A stretch of DNA of 64,000 nucleotides from Acidimicrobiia bacterium (GCA_003235475.1 QJWC01000087.1:1-64000), one strand, 5' to 3'; counted from the stretch's first letter, positions 11,149 through 20,926 are shown. Notes: generated from the letters alone by a model not told the origin. A program made the numbers and translations.

Positions 11149-11448
11149 ATGACGACAATTCGAACAACGTGCGGAGAGTGCGGGGACGTCGAACTCACGA
11201 CGAGCGACGTGGCGCTCGAGCTCACCGGCAACGGTGACGAGGGTACCTACCGATTCGTGTGCCCGACGTGCCTCTCCATCCAGCGTCGTCCGGCAACCAG
11301 GCGTGTCGTCAGCATCCTCCTCGCAACCGGCGTCGCGTACGAGGTCACGGTCGAGCGGGCCATGATCACGGAGCCCGAGATCTCACGCTTTGTCGACATG
11401 CTCGACAGCGACGACTGGTTCAACGAACTGGTGGCATCGGGCGGTTGA
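11149..11448 (+). CDS. Small zinc-ribbon protein, unknown function
   Basis: CGECGD ... FVCPTCLS two Cys pairs; 99 aa. Confidence 0.6.
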   Translation: MTTIRTTCGECGDVELTTSDVALELTGNGDEGTYRFVCPTCLSIQRRPATRRVVSILLATGVAYEVTVERAMITEPEISRFVDMLDSDDWFNELVASGG

Positions 11449-11561
11449 CCCGCTGTCACCCGAGGCGGGCCGTGTAGGGGCCGCGTGATGCCGTCGCACC
11501 AGCGGCGGCATCGTCGCGTTCGGAGTCCTCGCGCCGTGTGTTCCACCTACCATCCGTCGTC

Positions 11562-11900
11562 ATGATGGGCAGTGTCGGTTTCGGTGAGATCCTGGTGATC
11601 TGCCTTGTCGTGCTGATCGTGTTCGGTCCGAACCGCCTCCCCGAGTTGGCGCGGAAGATCGGAGATCTGCTCGCCAAGGCGCGGTCTGCCACGCGGGAAT
11701 TCGTGGATGCGATCGACGGCGAATACCGCGAGGGCGCCGCTCCGCTGAGGAACCTCAAGGAGGAGTACGACGCGGCCCGGCGGGAGATCTCGGACTCGGT
11801 CGCTCGTCTGACGGACATCTCCCCGAGCGATAGTGCTCCAGCCGAGCCACCGAGGGACGAGGGGAAAGACGAGCCCGAAGACGAAGGGCCGTCCCCGTGA
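11562..11900 (+). CDS. tatA: Sec-independent translocase TatA
   Basis: GSVGFGEILVICLVVLIVFGPNRLPELARKIGDLLAKAR; ORF begins upstream at 11538, ATG at 11562/11565 preferred. Confidence 0.85.
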   Translation: MMGSVGFGEILVICLVVLIVFGPNRLPELARKIGDLLAKARSATREFVDAIDGEYREGAAPLRNLKEEYDAARREISDSVARLTDISPSDSAPAEPPRDEGKDEPEDEGPSP

Positions 11901-12610
11901 CGACCGATCGCATGCCCATGACAGGTCACCTCGCCGAACTGCGCTCTCGACTCATCAAGGTGCTCATTGCGATCGTCGTGACGACGGTGATCACGTTCTT
12001 CGTGAGTGATGACCTCCTCGAGTTCCTCGTGCGGCCGCTGAGAGCAGCCGTGCCCGGTGCGAACCTCGCGTACTTCCGCCCGACGGAGGCCTTCTCGACG
12101 GTGATGCGGGTCTCCCTCTTCGGCGGGTTCATCCTCGCGTCACCCGTCGTGCTCTACCAGCTCTGGCGGTTCGTCGCACCGGCCTTGTCGAGGCGGGAGA
12201 AGCGTTGGGCCTACCCGCTCACGGCCGTGCTCGTCGCCCTGTTCCTCGGGGGAGTGGTCTTCGGGTACGTCGCTCTCGAGCGCGGCCTCGGATTCCTGCT
12301 CGATTTCGGCGGTTCGACGTTGGAGCCGATCATCAGGGCCGAGGACTACCTGAAGTTCGCGACCCGGTTCATCCTCGCGTTCGGCATCGCATTCGAGTTT
12401 CCGGTCTTCCTCTTCGCGGCGGCTGCATTCGGCGCGGTCACCTCGTCGGTGTTGAGCGGGAATCGAAGGTGGGCATTCGTCATCATCCTCGTCGCGGCGG
12501 CAATCATCACGCCATCGGGGGACCCGGTCACCTTGTTCCTCCTCGCCACGCCCCTCTACGTCTTGTACGAGCTGACCATCCTCGCGATCCGTTTCGTCCT
12601 GAAACGATGA
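11897..12610 (+). CDS. tatC: Sec-independent translocase TatC
   Basis: MPMTGHLAELRSRLIKV, six-TM pattern; GTGA overlap with tatA. Confidence 0.95.
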   Translation: MTTDRMPMTGHLAELRSRLIKVLIAIVVTTVITFFVSDDLLEFLVRPLRAAVPGANLAYFRPTEAFSTVMRVSLFGGFILASPVVLYQLWRFVAPALSRREKRWAYPLTAVLVALFLGGVVFGYVALERGLGFLLDFGGSTLEPIIRAEDYLKFATRFILAFGIAFEFPVFLFAAAAFGAVTSSVLSGNRRWAFVIILVAAAIITPSGDPVTLFLLATPLYVLYELTILAIRFVLKR

Positions 12611-15129
12611 CGGCGTCGACGTCCGTGGTCGATGCCTTCTTCGGCACGCTCGATTTCGACCCTGACCCCTTCCAACGTGCCGCCCTCGCGTCGCTCGAGG
12701 CTGGCCGCACCGTCGTCGTGACGGCCCCCACCGGCGCGGGAAAGACGGTGATCGCTGACGGCGGGATCGCGATTGCGAGATCGAAGGCGCGTCGCGCGTT
12801 CTACACGACGCCGATCAAAGCCCTCTCCAACCAGAAGTTCGCAGATCTCCGGGCCGTACACGGCGACCACGCCGTCGGCCTGCTCACGGGCGACAATGTG
12901 ATCAACGGCGACGCTTCGATCGTCGTGATGACGACTGAGGTTCTTCGGAACATGATCTACGAGGAGTCCCACGCCCTCGACAACCTCGGAATGGTCATCC
13001 TCGACGAGGTCCACTACCTCGCTGACCGAGAGCGGGGGAGCGTGTGGGAGGAGGTCGTGATCCATCTCGACCAGTCTGTCCAGCTGGCCTGCCTCAGCGC
13101 GACGATCGCGAACGCGGACGAGTTCACGGCGTGGGTCCGTGAACGCCGAGGCCCGACCGACCTCATCGTCGAGCACGTGCGGCCGGTACCCCTGACGTCG
13201 ATGTACGCATGGCGTGACCGGCACAAAGAGGGGTCTGTGCACGCGTTACCGGTGTTCGCCAGGAACGGCAGGCCGAACCCGACGATCGCCAAACTGATCG
13301 ATCGGTCACGAGGCCGGCACCGCCGCTTCTCTACTCCCCGGCGCACCGATGTCGTCGAGTACCTCCGTGACGAGGGCAAACTCCCTGCGATCTACTTCGT
13401 CTTCTCACGCAAGGGTTGTGACACCACGGCGCGCTCCCTCGCAGCCGCACAGCTCGGACTCACGACAGCCGACGAACGCGAGGCCATCGAAGCCATCGTC
13501 GAGCCCCACGTCGCTCCTGTCTCCCCTCAGGACCTGGAGGTGCTCGGATACCGCGGCTGGCTGTCGATGCTGAGGGCGGGCGTCGGGGCGCATCATGCGG
13601 GACTCGTGCCTGCGTTCAAGGAAGCGGTCGAGGAACTCTTCCTGAGCGGTCTGCTCAAGGTGGTCGTGGCCACCGAAACGCTGGCGCTCGGCATCAACAT
13701 GCCTGCAAAGACGGTCGTGATCGAGTCGCTCAGCAAGTTCAACGGCGAATCGCACGAGCTCCTCCAGCCGAGCGACTACACACAGCTCACAGGTCGTGCG
13801 GGTAGGCGTGGGATCGACACCGAGGGCACCGCCATCGTCCTCCACAGCAGCTATGTGCCGTTCGAGCGCGTCTCCGGCATCGCTGCTGCCGGCTCGAACC
13901 CGCTGCGGTCATCGTTCACGCCGACGTACAACATGACTGTGAACCTGATGGCGAGATACGGCAAGAAGGAGGCACTCTCGCTCCTCGAGGCCTCGTTCGC
14001 GAACTACGCCGAGAAGCAACGCCACGAGGCCCTCGAGCAGAACCTCGAAGCTCGGAGAGGCGACGTGGCGACGTATCGCAGGGCTGCCCGCTGCGAGCTC
14101 GGTGACATCACGACGCTGAACGACGACGGCGCGACCCCCAAGCGCCCGTCAGCGAATACCGAGCTGCTCGAGCCGGGAAGCGTTCTGAGGATCTCAGGAG
14201 AGACAAGGGTCGTCCTCGGGCGCTCGTGGGGCGGCGGACAGCCCCAACTCTCCCTGACCGACCGCAATGGGGCTCGTATCCGGCTGCGAACCCGTGAACT
14301 CCCTCTCGGAACGAAGGTCATCGGCGAGATGTCGCTTCCGACGCCTGTCGTGAGCTCCGACATCCGGTATCGGAAGGAAGTCGGGGGGATGCTCGATACG
14401 TTCGTCCCCGAATCGGAGGGGACGCCGCTTTTCGCCTCCGGCGTGTTCAACCCGGTTCTCGACTGCCCGGACCTTTCGGTGCATCTCGAATGGCTCGACC
14501 GTGCGAAACGGGCAGAGCGGGACGTTCGCAGGCTCGAACGCCGCGTCGGCCGCGAACAGGAGCACTCTGTCGTGACGGACTTCCGGGCCCTTCGTCGCGT
14601 GCTCGCGGACCTCGGTTACGTCGAGGGCTGGTCTGTGACCGACCTCGGCGAGCAGCTGCGGACGATCTACAACGAGTTCGACCTCGTCCTTGCTGAGACC
14701 ATTCGGTCGGGCGACCTCGACGGCCTCGATCCGCCAACCATGGCGGCGGTGCTCTCGGTCTTCACCTATGAGGCCAGGGGCGGCGACGAGTCCTCCGTGC
14801 CGCAGCTGTCGGGGGCGTCGGAGCCGATCGGCCGAATCCTCGAGCGGTGGGAGACGATCTCCGAGCTCGAGGCGAGACATGGCGTCGAACCGCGAAGGCA
14901 GCCCGACTACGGCCTCGTGGATGTGATCCACGGGTGGGCATCCGGCCACCCACTCGCAGACTTGTTCGAGGACGAGGATCTCCGCGCTGGCGACTTCGTG
15001 CGGTCTGCGCGACAGCTCCTCGACCTCATGCGGCGGATCAGGGATTCCTACGCACTCGTGGCCGAGCCGATCGGTCTGGCCATTCGCGAGATCGACCGCG
15101 GGATAGTCTCGACCGAGGTGATGATGTGA
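12607..15129 (+). CDS. helY: Ski2/Mtr4-like DEAD/DEAH RNA helicase
   Basis: TAPTGAGKT, DEVHYLADRERG, LTGRAGRRGID; ATGA overlap with tatC, synteny with tatAC. Confidence 0.92.
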   Translation: MTASTSVVDAFFGTLDFDPDPFQRAALASLEAGRTVVVTAPTGAGKTVIADGGIAIARSKARRAFYTTPIKALSNQKFADLRAVHGDHAVGLLTGDNVINGDASIVVMTTEVLRNMIYEESHALDNLGMVILDEVHYLADRERGSVWEEVVIHLDQSVQLACLSATIANADEFTAWVRERRGPTDLIVEHVRPVPLTSMYAWRDRHKEGSVHALPVFARNGRPNPTIAKLIDRSRGRHRRFSTPRRTDVVEYLRDEGKLPAIYFVFSRKGCDTTARSLAAAQLGLTTADEREAIEAIVEPHVAPVSPQDLEVLGYRGWLSMLRAGVGAHHAGLVPAFKEAVEELFLSGLLKVVVATETLALGINMPAKTVVIESLSKFNGESHELLQPSDYTQLTGRAGRRGIDTEGTAIVLHSSYVPFERVSGIAAAGSNPLRSSFTPTYNMTVNLMARYGKKEALSLLEASFANYAEKQRHEALEQNLEARRGDVATYRRAARCELGDITTLNDDGATPKRPSANTELLEPGSVLRISGETRVVLGRSWGGGQPQLSLTDRNGARIRLRTRELPLGTKVIGEMSLPTPVVSSDIRYRKEVGGMLDTFVPESEGTPLFASGVFNPVLDCPDLSVHLEWLDRAKRAERDVRRLERRVGREQEHSVVTDFRALRRVLADLGYVEGWSVTDLGEQLRTIYNEFDLVLAETIRSGDLDGLDPPTMAAVLSVFTYEARGGDESSVPQLSGASEPIGRILERWETISELEARHGVEPRRQPDYGLVDVIHGWASGHPLADLFEDEDLRAGDFVRSARQLLDLMRRIRDSYALVAEPIGLAIREIDRGIVSTEVMM

Positions 15130-16007
15130 CCTGGCTCGTCGTCGTCAATCCGAAGGCTGGGGGCCGGTCCGATCCCACGGAACCGGTACGGGCCGGACTC
15201 GACAAGCGGGGGATCCAGGCCAGACTCGAGATCACTCGCACCCTCGATGAGCTCGACGACGTCGTGGCCGCGGCGTCGGGCGACGGGGTCACGAGGTTCG
15301 CGACCGTCGGCGGGGACGGTTCTGCCCATCACCTCCTGAACGCCGTCCGCAGGACGATGCCCGACGCCAGGCCAACGCTGGCGATGATTCCGGGAGGAAG
15401 TGGCAGCGACTTCGTCCGGACTTTCGGGCACTCGACTGACCTCGACGCTGCCCTCGACCGGATCGCCGAGCCAGATCTCTATCCGACCGACATCGGACTC
15501 GTGACGGGATCCTTCGGCCAGCGGTGGTTCCTCAACGCGGCCAACGCCGGCGTTGCGGCTGCGAGCGCGCGCCGAGCGGAGCGCCTGCCGCGGTGGCTTG
15601 GCGGCCTGCGCTACACGGCCGCGTTCTGGTTGGCCCTTGGTCGATACCGCTCAGCTGACATCGAGGTGTCCATCGATCATCACCGGTTCTCGGGCGACGC
15701 GATCAACGTGGTGGTCGCCAACGGGCAGTTCTTCGGCGGGGGGCTGAACATCGCGCCGAAGGCGACCGTCGAGGACGGACGATTCGACGTCCAGGTCTTC
15801 TCTGGTCCGCGGCGTCGTGCGTTCGTCGTGATGCCCCGACTGGTCTTCGGCAGTCACCTCACCCATCGGGCAGTGCGCCGTTACGTCGGGTCCTCCGTCG
15901 TGCTCGACGTTCCCGATGACACCCCCGTCGAGGCGGACGGGGAGTTCCTGGGATTCGGGTCGGTGACAGTGGCAATGCACCACCATGCGGTCGATTTCGT
16001 GGTCTAG
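15126..16007 (+). CDS. Diacylglycerol/lipid kinase family protein
   Basis: VTWLVVVNPKAGGRS ... VGGDGSAHHLLNA ... GGSGSDFVRTFG. Confidence 0.87.
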   Translation: MTWLVVVNPKAGGRSDPTEPVRAGLDKRGIQARLEITRTLDELDDVVAAASGDGVTRFATVGGDGSAHHLLNAVRRTMPDARPTLAMIPGGSGSDFVRTFGHSTDLDAALDRIAEPDLYPTDIGLVTGSFGQRWFLNAANAGVAAASARRAERLPRWLGGLRYTAAFWLALGRYRSADIEVSIDHHRFSGDAINVVVANGQFFGGGLNIAPKATVEDGRFDVQVFSGPRRRAFVVMPRLVFGSHLTHRAVRRYVGSSVVLDVPDDTPVEADGEFLGFGSVTVAMHHHAVDFVV

Positions 16008-16017
16008 GAAACGTTGA

Positions 16018-16045
16018 TTGACCTTCGTCGACGGCACGGTATGCT
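16018..16045 (+). promoter_or_regulatory. Putative sigma-A-type promoter (TTGACC-N16-TATGCT)
   Basis: Sequence match upstream of the DUF4193-like gene. Confidence 0.45.
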
Positions 16046-16075
16046 CCGCGCCGACCAGGCGGCCCCACGAGGATC

Positions 16076-16519
16076 ATGACCACTGAACTCACCGACGAAA
16101 CCCCCTCGGACGAAGATCTCGACGATGTCGAAGACGTCGATGTCGATGTCGACATCGACATGGAGATCGACGACGACGAAGAGATCGACCTCAGCGACGA
16201 GGTCCTCGAAGTGACCTCCGAGGACGACGATGACGATGAGGAGCGCGAGGGCGAACCCGAGGAGGAAGAGGCCGAAGCGCTCGACGAGCTCGAGGCTGAG
16301 GAACTCGAGATGCTCACCGAGGACGAGTCTGTGGAACGACTCGTCGTCGATGAGGCCGCCGAGATGCGGGCGATCCGACGTGCTGAGATCGCCATGGAGG
16401 GTGAGGCCGCCGAGGGAGCAGCGTCGGGCGAGTTCGTGTGCACCGAGTGCTTCCTCGTGAAGCGCTCGAGCCAACTGGCGAACAAGCGCAAGAAGATCTG
16501 CGCAGACTGCGCATCCTGA
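16076..16519 (+). CDS. DUF4193-like acidic protein with C-terminal zinc ribbon
   Basis: Asp/Glu-rich N-terminus and EFVCTECFLVKRSSQLANKRKKICADCAS. Confidence 0.7.
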   Translation: MTTELTDETPSDEDLDDVEDVDVDVDIDMEIDDDEEIDLSDEVLEVTSEDDDDDEEREGEPEEEEAEALDELEAEELEMLTEDESVERLVVDEAAEMRAIRRAEIAMEGEAAEGAASGEFVCTECFLVKRSSQLANKRKKICADCAS

Positions 16520-16603
16520 ATCGCAGGGCACACCAAGCGCATCGCGCGCTCCCATCAAGGGTCGCTTCTCGCACGCCGATAGACCGGTATGGGAATAGTT
16601 GAC

Positions 16604-17317
16604 ATGTCCGTCCTCGTGATCGTGCCGACCTACAACGAGCGGGAGAACATCGAGGCAATCGCCGCCGCGGTCCGCGGCCACGGTTACGACCTGCTGATCG
16701 TCGACGACGGATCCCCTGATGGCACGGGGGACATCGCAGACGCTCTCTCCGACAGGGATCACGGAGTACATGTCCTCCACCGTTCCGAAAAGCAGGGGCT
16801 CGGTCCGGCATACGCAGCCGGTTTCGCGAAGGGCCTCGCGTCCGGCTTCGACATCCTCTGTGAGATGGATGCCGACTTCAGTCATGATCCTGCAGACCTC
16901 CCTCGTCTCGTGGCCGCTGTTGGTGAGGGCGCTGACCTCGCAATCGGGTCGCGATACGTCAAGGGAGGGGGAACCGAGGGCTGGAGCTGGCACCGGTCGT
17001 TGCTGTCGCGCGTCGGCAACCTCTACGCATCGGTGATGCTCGGCGTCCACGTGAAGGATGCAACCGCAGGTTTCCGAGCATTCCGCGACACGACGCTCCG
17101 CAAGATCGACCCCTCCACCTGTGAGGCGTCCGGCTACGGGTTTCAGGTCGAGATGGCCTGGCGGACCGAGCGTGAGGGCCTCGCGATCACGGAGGTCCCG
17201 ATCATCTTTCGGGATCGCGTACTCGGCACATCGAAGATGAACCTCGCGATCGCGATCGAAGCGATCGGATTGATCACCAAGTGGGGACTCGGCCGATTGG
17301 TTCCCCGCCGTTCCTAG
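16604..17317 (+). CDS. Polyprenol monophosphomannose synthase-like GT2 glycosyltransferase
   Basis: VLVIVPTYNERENIEAI, LCEMDADFSHDP; ORF start at 16589 also possible. Confidence 0.88.
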   Translation: MSVLVIVPTYNERENIEAIAAAVRGHGYDLLIVDDGSPDGTGDIADALSDRDHGVHVLHRSEKQGLGPAYAAGFAKGLASGFDILCEMDADFSHDPADLPRLVAAVGEGADLAIGSRYVKGGGTEGWSWHRSLLSRVGNLYASVMLGVHVKDATAGFRAFRDTTLRKIDPSTCEASGYGFQVEMAWRTEREGLAITEVPIIFRDRVLGTSKMNLAIAIEAIGLITKWGLGRLVPRRS

Positions 17318-17344
17318 ACGGGCCCGGTGGCTACGCTCGCCGCC

Positions 17345-17821
17345 ATGGAACTGACCGTTCGCCAAGCGTCTCTCGACGACGTCCCGGCCCTCGTCGAGCT
17401 GTATGCGGCGATGGAACCCGAGCAGACGGAGCGCAAACCTGTCTGGGCGCTGACGGACGGCTTCGATCTTCCGATCGAGGAAACGATTCGTCTGGCGGTC
17501 GAGGATCCGGATTCTTGGTACGTCGTCGGCGAGATCGATGGCGTCGCCGTCGGCATGGCCTGGGGAACGCGTGAACCCATGCTCCGTCGCGCCGGCGGAC
17601 GCATGATCGGGCGCATCCGCATCATCTACACGCTGCCAGAGGCGCGCGGCGTCGGCGTTGGCCACGCGATGCTCGAGGCGGTGCTGCAGTCGATGCGGGA
17701 GGTGGGCATCACGTCCTTCGACGCGCCCGTCGGCCCAGGACAGAGGTCGACCAAGAACTTCTTCGAGGGCCACGGCTTCGCTGCACGATCGATCGTCATG
17801 CATTCGCAGGATCCCGAATGA
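17345..17821 (+). CDS. GNAT family N-acetyltransferase
   Basis: LPEARGVGVGHAMLEAVLQSMREVG acetyl-CoA-binding pattern. Confidence 0.82.
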   Translation: MELTVRQASLDDVPALVELYAAMEPEQTERKPVWALTDGFDLPIEETIRLAVEDPDSWYVVGEIDGVAVGMAWGTREPMLRRAGGRMIGRIRIIYTLPEARGVGVGHAMLEAVLQSMREVGITSFDAPVGPGQRSTKNFFEGHGFAARSIVMHSQDPE

Positions 17822-19182
17822 CCACCGGCGCCCTGTGGGCCGACGAAGCGGTGCAGCTCACGATCGACCTGATCCGCAATGCGTGCGTCAACGACGGCAC
17901 GCCCGACTCGGGGAACGAGATCAGATCGGTTCGGACCGTCCAGGAATACCTCGGGGACACAGGAACGGTGATCGAGCCCGCGCCGGGGAGGGGCTCGGTC
18001 ATCCTGAGGATTCCGGGGACCGACCCGGATGCACCGACCGTCCTCATGCTCCCGCACCTCGACGTCGTTCCCGCGAGCCCTCATGACTGGACCCACCCGC
18101 CCTTCGAAGGCAAGGTCGTCGACGGCATGATCTGGGGGAGAGGCGCGGTCGACATGCTCAACGTGACCGGTGCGATGGTCGCGGTGTTCAAGGCCTTGCG
18201 CGATGGCGATCTGGCGCCGCCTGCTGGCGACGTCATCCTCGCTTGCGTCGCAGACGAGGAGGCCGGGGGCTCTCTCGGCGCAGCACACCTCGCGGAGCAC
18301 TATTGGGATCTCGTCGAATGCGATGTGGTCCTCACCGAGGTGGCGGGACCGAATCTTCGCGGCAGCCATGGAAGCGCCATCCCTGTCACCGTCGCTGAGA
18401 AGGGCCCGGCGTGGCGCCACGTGGTGGCGCACGGCGTCGCTGGCCACGGGAGCCAGCCATACGCGCGGTCGAACGCCGTCCTCTCGCTTTCTTCAGCGTT
18501 CGCAGACATCGGGTCAGTGCCCCAACCCGTCCACCTCTCGGACGAGTGGCTCGCGACCGTCCCGCATCTTCCCATCGACACTGCGACCCGGGCGCGTCTC
18601 ACACACGAAGAGACCGTGGATGTCGCGATCGACGACATCGCGGAGGACGATCCGACCCTTGCACGGTGGATCCACGCGTGCACCCACCTGACCTTCTCCC
18701 CGAACGTCATCCACGGGGGAGCGAAGTCCAACGTCGTTGCGGATGCCGCCGAGGGCGACATCGACGTACGGATGCTTCCCGGCCAGGATGCGACCGACGT
18801 GAACGACCACCTCCGCAAGGTGCTCGGGCCTGCAAGATTCGATGAACTCGACTTCGTGCCAGTGCTCGAAATGGAGGCCAATGCATCGCCCACCGGCGGC
18901 GCGATGTGGGAGGCGCTCGGCGACGCCGCAGAGGAGCTGACGGGCAGCCGGACCCTTGCACCGTTGATCACCCCCGTATCCACCGACGCGAGGTTCTTCA
19001 GGACACGAGGCGTGCCCGCATACGGTGCGGGGCTGTTCGATGACAGGGTGAGCTTCGCCGAGATGCTTGCCATGTTCCACGGTGCCGACGAGCGGGTGTC
19101 GGTCGAATCGGTACGTCGGACGGCAGCGTTCATCGGTGCGGCCATCGGGGCGTACGGGCGTCGAACCAGCCGGCACACCTAG
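17818..19182 (+). CDS. M20 family metallopeptidase
   Basis: LMLPHLDVVPA, WGRGAVDMLN, ADEEAGG. Confidence 0.9.
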   Translation: MTTGALWADEAVQLTIDLIRNACVNDGTPDSGNEIRSVRTVQEYLGDTGTVIEPAPGRGSVILRIPGTDPDAPTVLMLPHLDVVPASPHDWTHPPFEGKVVDGMIWGRGAVDMLNVTGAMVAVFKALRDGDLAPPAGDVILACVADEEAGGSLGAAHLAEHYWDLVECDVVLTEVAGPNLRGSHGSAIPVTVAEKGPAWRHVVAHGVAGHGSQPYARSNAVLSLSSAFADIGSVPQPVHLSDEWLATVPHLPIDTATRARLTHEETVDVAIDDIAEDDPTLARWIHACTHLTFSPNVIHGGAKSNVVADAAEGDIDVRMLPGQDATDVNDHLRKVLGPARFDELDFVPVLEMEANASPTGGAMWEALGDAAEELTGSRTLAPLITPVSTDARFFRTRGVPAYGAGLFDDRVSFAEMLAMFHGADERVSVESVRRTAAFIGAAIGAYGRRTSRHT

Positions 19183-19203
19183 ACCGCCCAACGGGAGGCG
19201 ATA

Positions 19204-19365
19204 ATGGAACCCATGGATGCCACCAGACAGGACGAGCAACCCGTCGACAAGCAGGCTGCCCTCGAGGCAGCAGACCCGGCCGATGCGCCGGACGTCGCAG
19301 AAGAACTCGCGAGAACGCTCCAGGACGATCTCGACAGGGTCGCGGGTTCGGAGACGGAAGCCTGA
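19204..19365 (+). CDS. 53-aa acidic protein upstream of tlyA, unknown function
   Basis: MEPMDATRQDEQPVDKQAALEAADPADAPDVAEELARTLQDDLDRVAGSETEA; ATG with GGAGG-like upstream; stop overlaps the inferred tlyA start. Confidence 0.5.
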   Translation: MEPMDATRQDEQPVDKQAALEAADPADAPDVAEELARTLQDDLDRVAGSETEA

Positions 19366-20150
19366 CACGTCGCAGGCTCGACGTCGAGCTCGTCAGGCGG
19401 AAGCTCGTCAGTTCCCGGGCTGAGGCACAGAAGGCAATCGACGCGGGACTCGTGCGGGTCTCATCGACCGCGGTTCCGAAGAGTTCGACGCTCGTCGCGG
19501 ACTCGGATGCGATTCACCTCCAGGCACCGCCCGAGCCGTTCGTTGCACGGTCAGGACGCAAGCTTGCGGGAGCGTTGGATCACTTCGGCGTTGACCCGAA
19601 GGGTCGGCATTGTCTCGACGTCGGGGCCTCCACCGGTGGCTTCACCGACTGTCTCCTCCAACGGGGCGCTGCCGACGTCGTCGCGCTCGACGTTGGCTAC
19701 GGCCAACTCCACTGGCGAATACGGTCAGACCCTCGGGTGACCGTCGTCGAGCGCACGAACTTTCGGCTGGTGGATCCTGCCACCGTCGGGGCCCCGTTCG
19801 ACCTCGTCGTCGCAGATGTCTCCTTCATCTCACTCGGCCTCCTCGCAAGGCAGTTCGAGCGGGTGGGCTCCGCCCAGGCGTCGTGGGTGCTCCTCATAAA
19901 GCCGCAGTTCGAGGCAGGGAGGGAAGATGTCGGCCGCGGCGGGCTCGTGAAGGACGAAAGCACCCATCGCCGCGTCCTCAGGCGTGTGGTCGACGAGTTC
20001 CACGACGTTGGCCTGGAATGTCAGGAGCTCGTTGTATCGTCGATCACCGGCACCAAAGGCAACACCGAGTTCGTCGGCTGGTTCACACGATCCGGGCCTG
20101 GCATCGGCGACGAGGCAATCGACATCGCAGTGAGGAACGCACACATATGA
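19362..20150 (+). CDS. tlyA: TlyA family rRNA (cytidine-2'-O)-methyltransferase/hemolysin, inferred CTG start
   Basis: S4 domain TRRRLDVELVRRKLVSSRAEAQKAIDAGLVRVS lies upstream of the GTG at 19452 used in the ORF track; SAM motif LDVGASTGGFTDCLLQRGA. Confidence 0.85.
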   Translation: MTRRRLDVELVRRKLVSSRAEAQKAIDAGLVRVSSTAVPKSSTLVADSDAIHLQAPPEPFVARSGRKLAGALDHFGVDPKGRHCLDVGASTGGFTDCLLQRGAADVVALDVGYGQLHWRIRSDPRVTVVERTNFRLVDPATVGAPFDLVVADVSFISLGLLARQFERVGSAQASWVLLIKPQFEAGREDVGRGGLVKDESTHRRVLRRVVDEFHDVGLECQELVVSSITGTKGNTEFVGWFTRSGPGIGDEAIDIAVRNAHI

Positions 20151-20926
20151 AGACGATCATGCTCGTGACCCGGGACGGCCCCAAGCGGGCAACCTCCGTC
20201 GCGGCCAAGGCTGCGTCCGCGTTCACCGATGCGGGTCTCACGATCGTCGAGGGCGGTACGCCGGACTGTTTCGTCGCAATCGGTGGCGACGGAACCGTGT
20301 TGAGGGCTGGAGCCATAGCCATCGATCGAGATGTCCCCGTATGCGGGATCAACGTCGGGCGTGTCGGTTACCTCGCTGAGTACGAAGCCGCCGAGATCAC
20401 CGATCTCGCCGCGGCGCTCGCGGCCGATTCCTACTCCCTCCGACAGCACAGCGTCCTCGAGGTCTCCTCCACGGACGTGACGGCGTACGCGATCAACGAC
20501 GTCGTCATCGAGAAGGTTGTCAGTCAGCGGATCATCAACGTCGCCGTGGCCATCAACGATCGGCCCCTCGCGACGTATCGGACAGACGGCATCGTCGTCG
20601 CGACGCCGCTCGGGTCAACTGCCTATTCGCTCTCGGCGGGAGGTCCCGTCGTCGACCCGTCTGTCGATGCCATCATCCTCACTCCCGTTGCGCCCCACAG
20701 CCTCGTGACGCGCCCTGTCGTGCTCACCCCTGACTCGGAGGTGTCCTTCACCGTGACTGTCGACCGCCCAGCGCGCATCAACGTCGACGGCCAGGAGCTG
20801 ACCGAGGTCCAACCGGGCGGGACCGCGAGGGTCCGAAAGTCAGAGCGGACGGTTTCCTTTGTGAGCCTCGATCGGCATCCGTTCCCTGAAGCCGTCAGGG
20901 AACAGTTCGGCCTCAAGCATGCTTGA
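20147..20926 (+). CDS. nadK: NAD kinase
   Basis: IGGDGTVLRAG, GINVGRVGYLAE, TPLGSTAYSLSAGGP; ATGA overlap with tlyA. Confidence 0.93.
   Translation: MKTIMLVTRDGPKRATSVAAKAASAFTDAGLTIVEGGTPDCFVAIGGDGTVLRAGAIAIDRDVPVCGINVGRVGYLAEYEAAEITDLAAALAADSYSLRQHSVLEVSSTDVTAYAINDVVIEKVVSQRIINVAVAINDRPLATYRTDGIVVATPLGSTAYSLSAGGPVVDPSVDAIILTPVAPHSLVTRPVVLTPDSEVSFTVTVDRPARINVDGQELTEVQPGGTARVRKSERTVSFVSLDRHPFPEAVREQFGLKHA

Noticed and set aside
12205-12606. N-terminal extension of helY ORF in the track
   Set aside because: Overlaps tatC coding region entirely; helicase homology begins at 12607 with ATGA overlap
16004-17803. 599-aa minus-strand ORF opposite DUF4193/glycosyltransferase/GNAT genes
   Set aside because: High-GC antisense shadow of well-supported plus-strand genes; no recognisable domain and spans three separate genes
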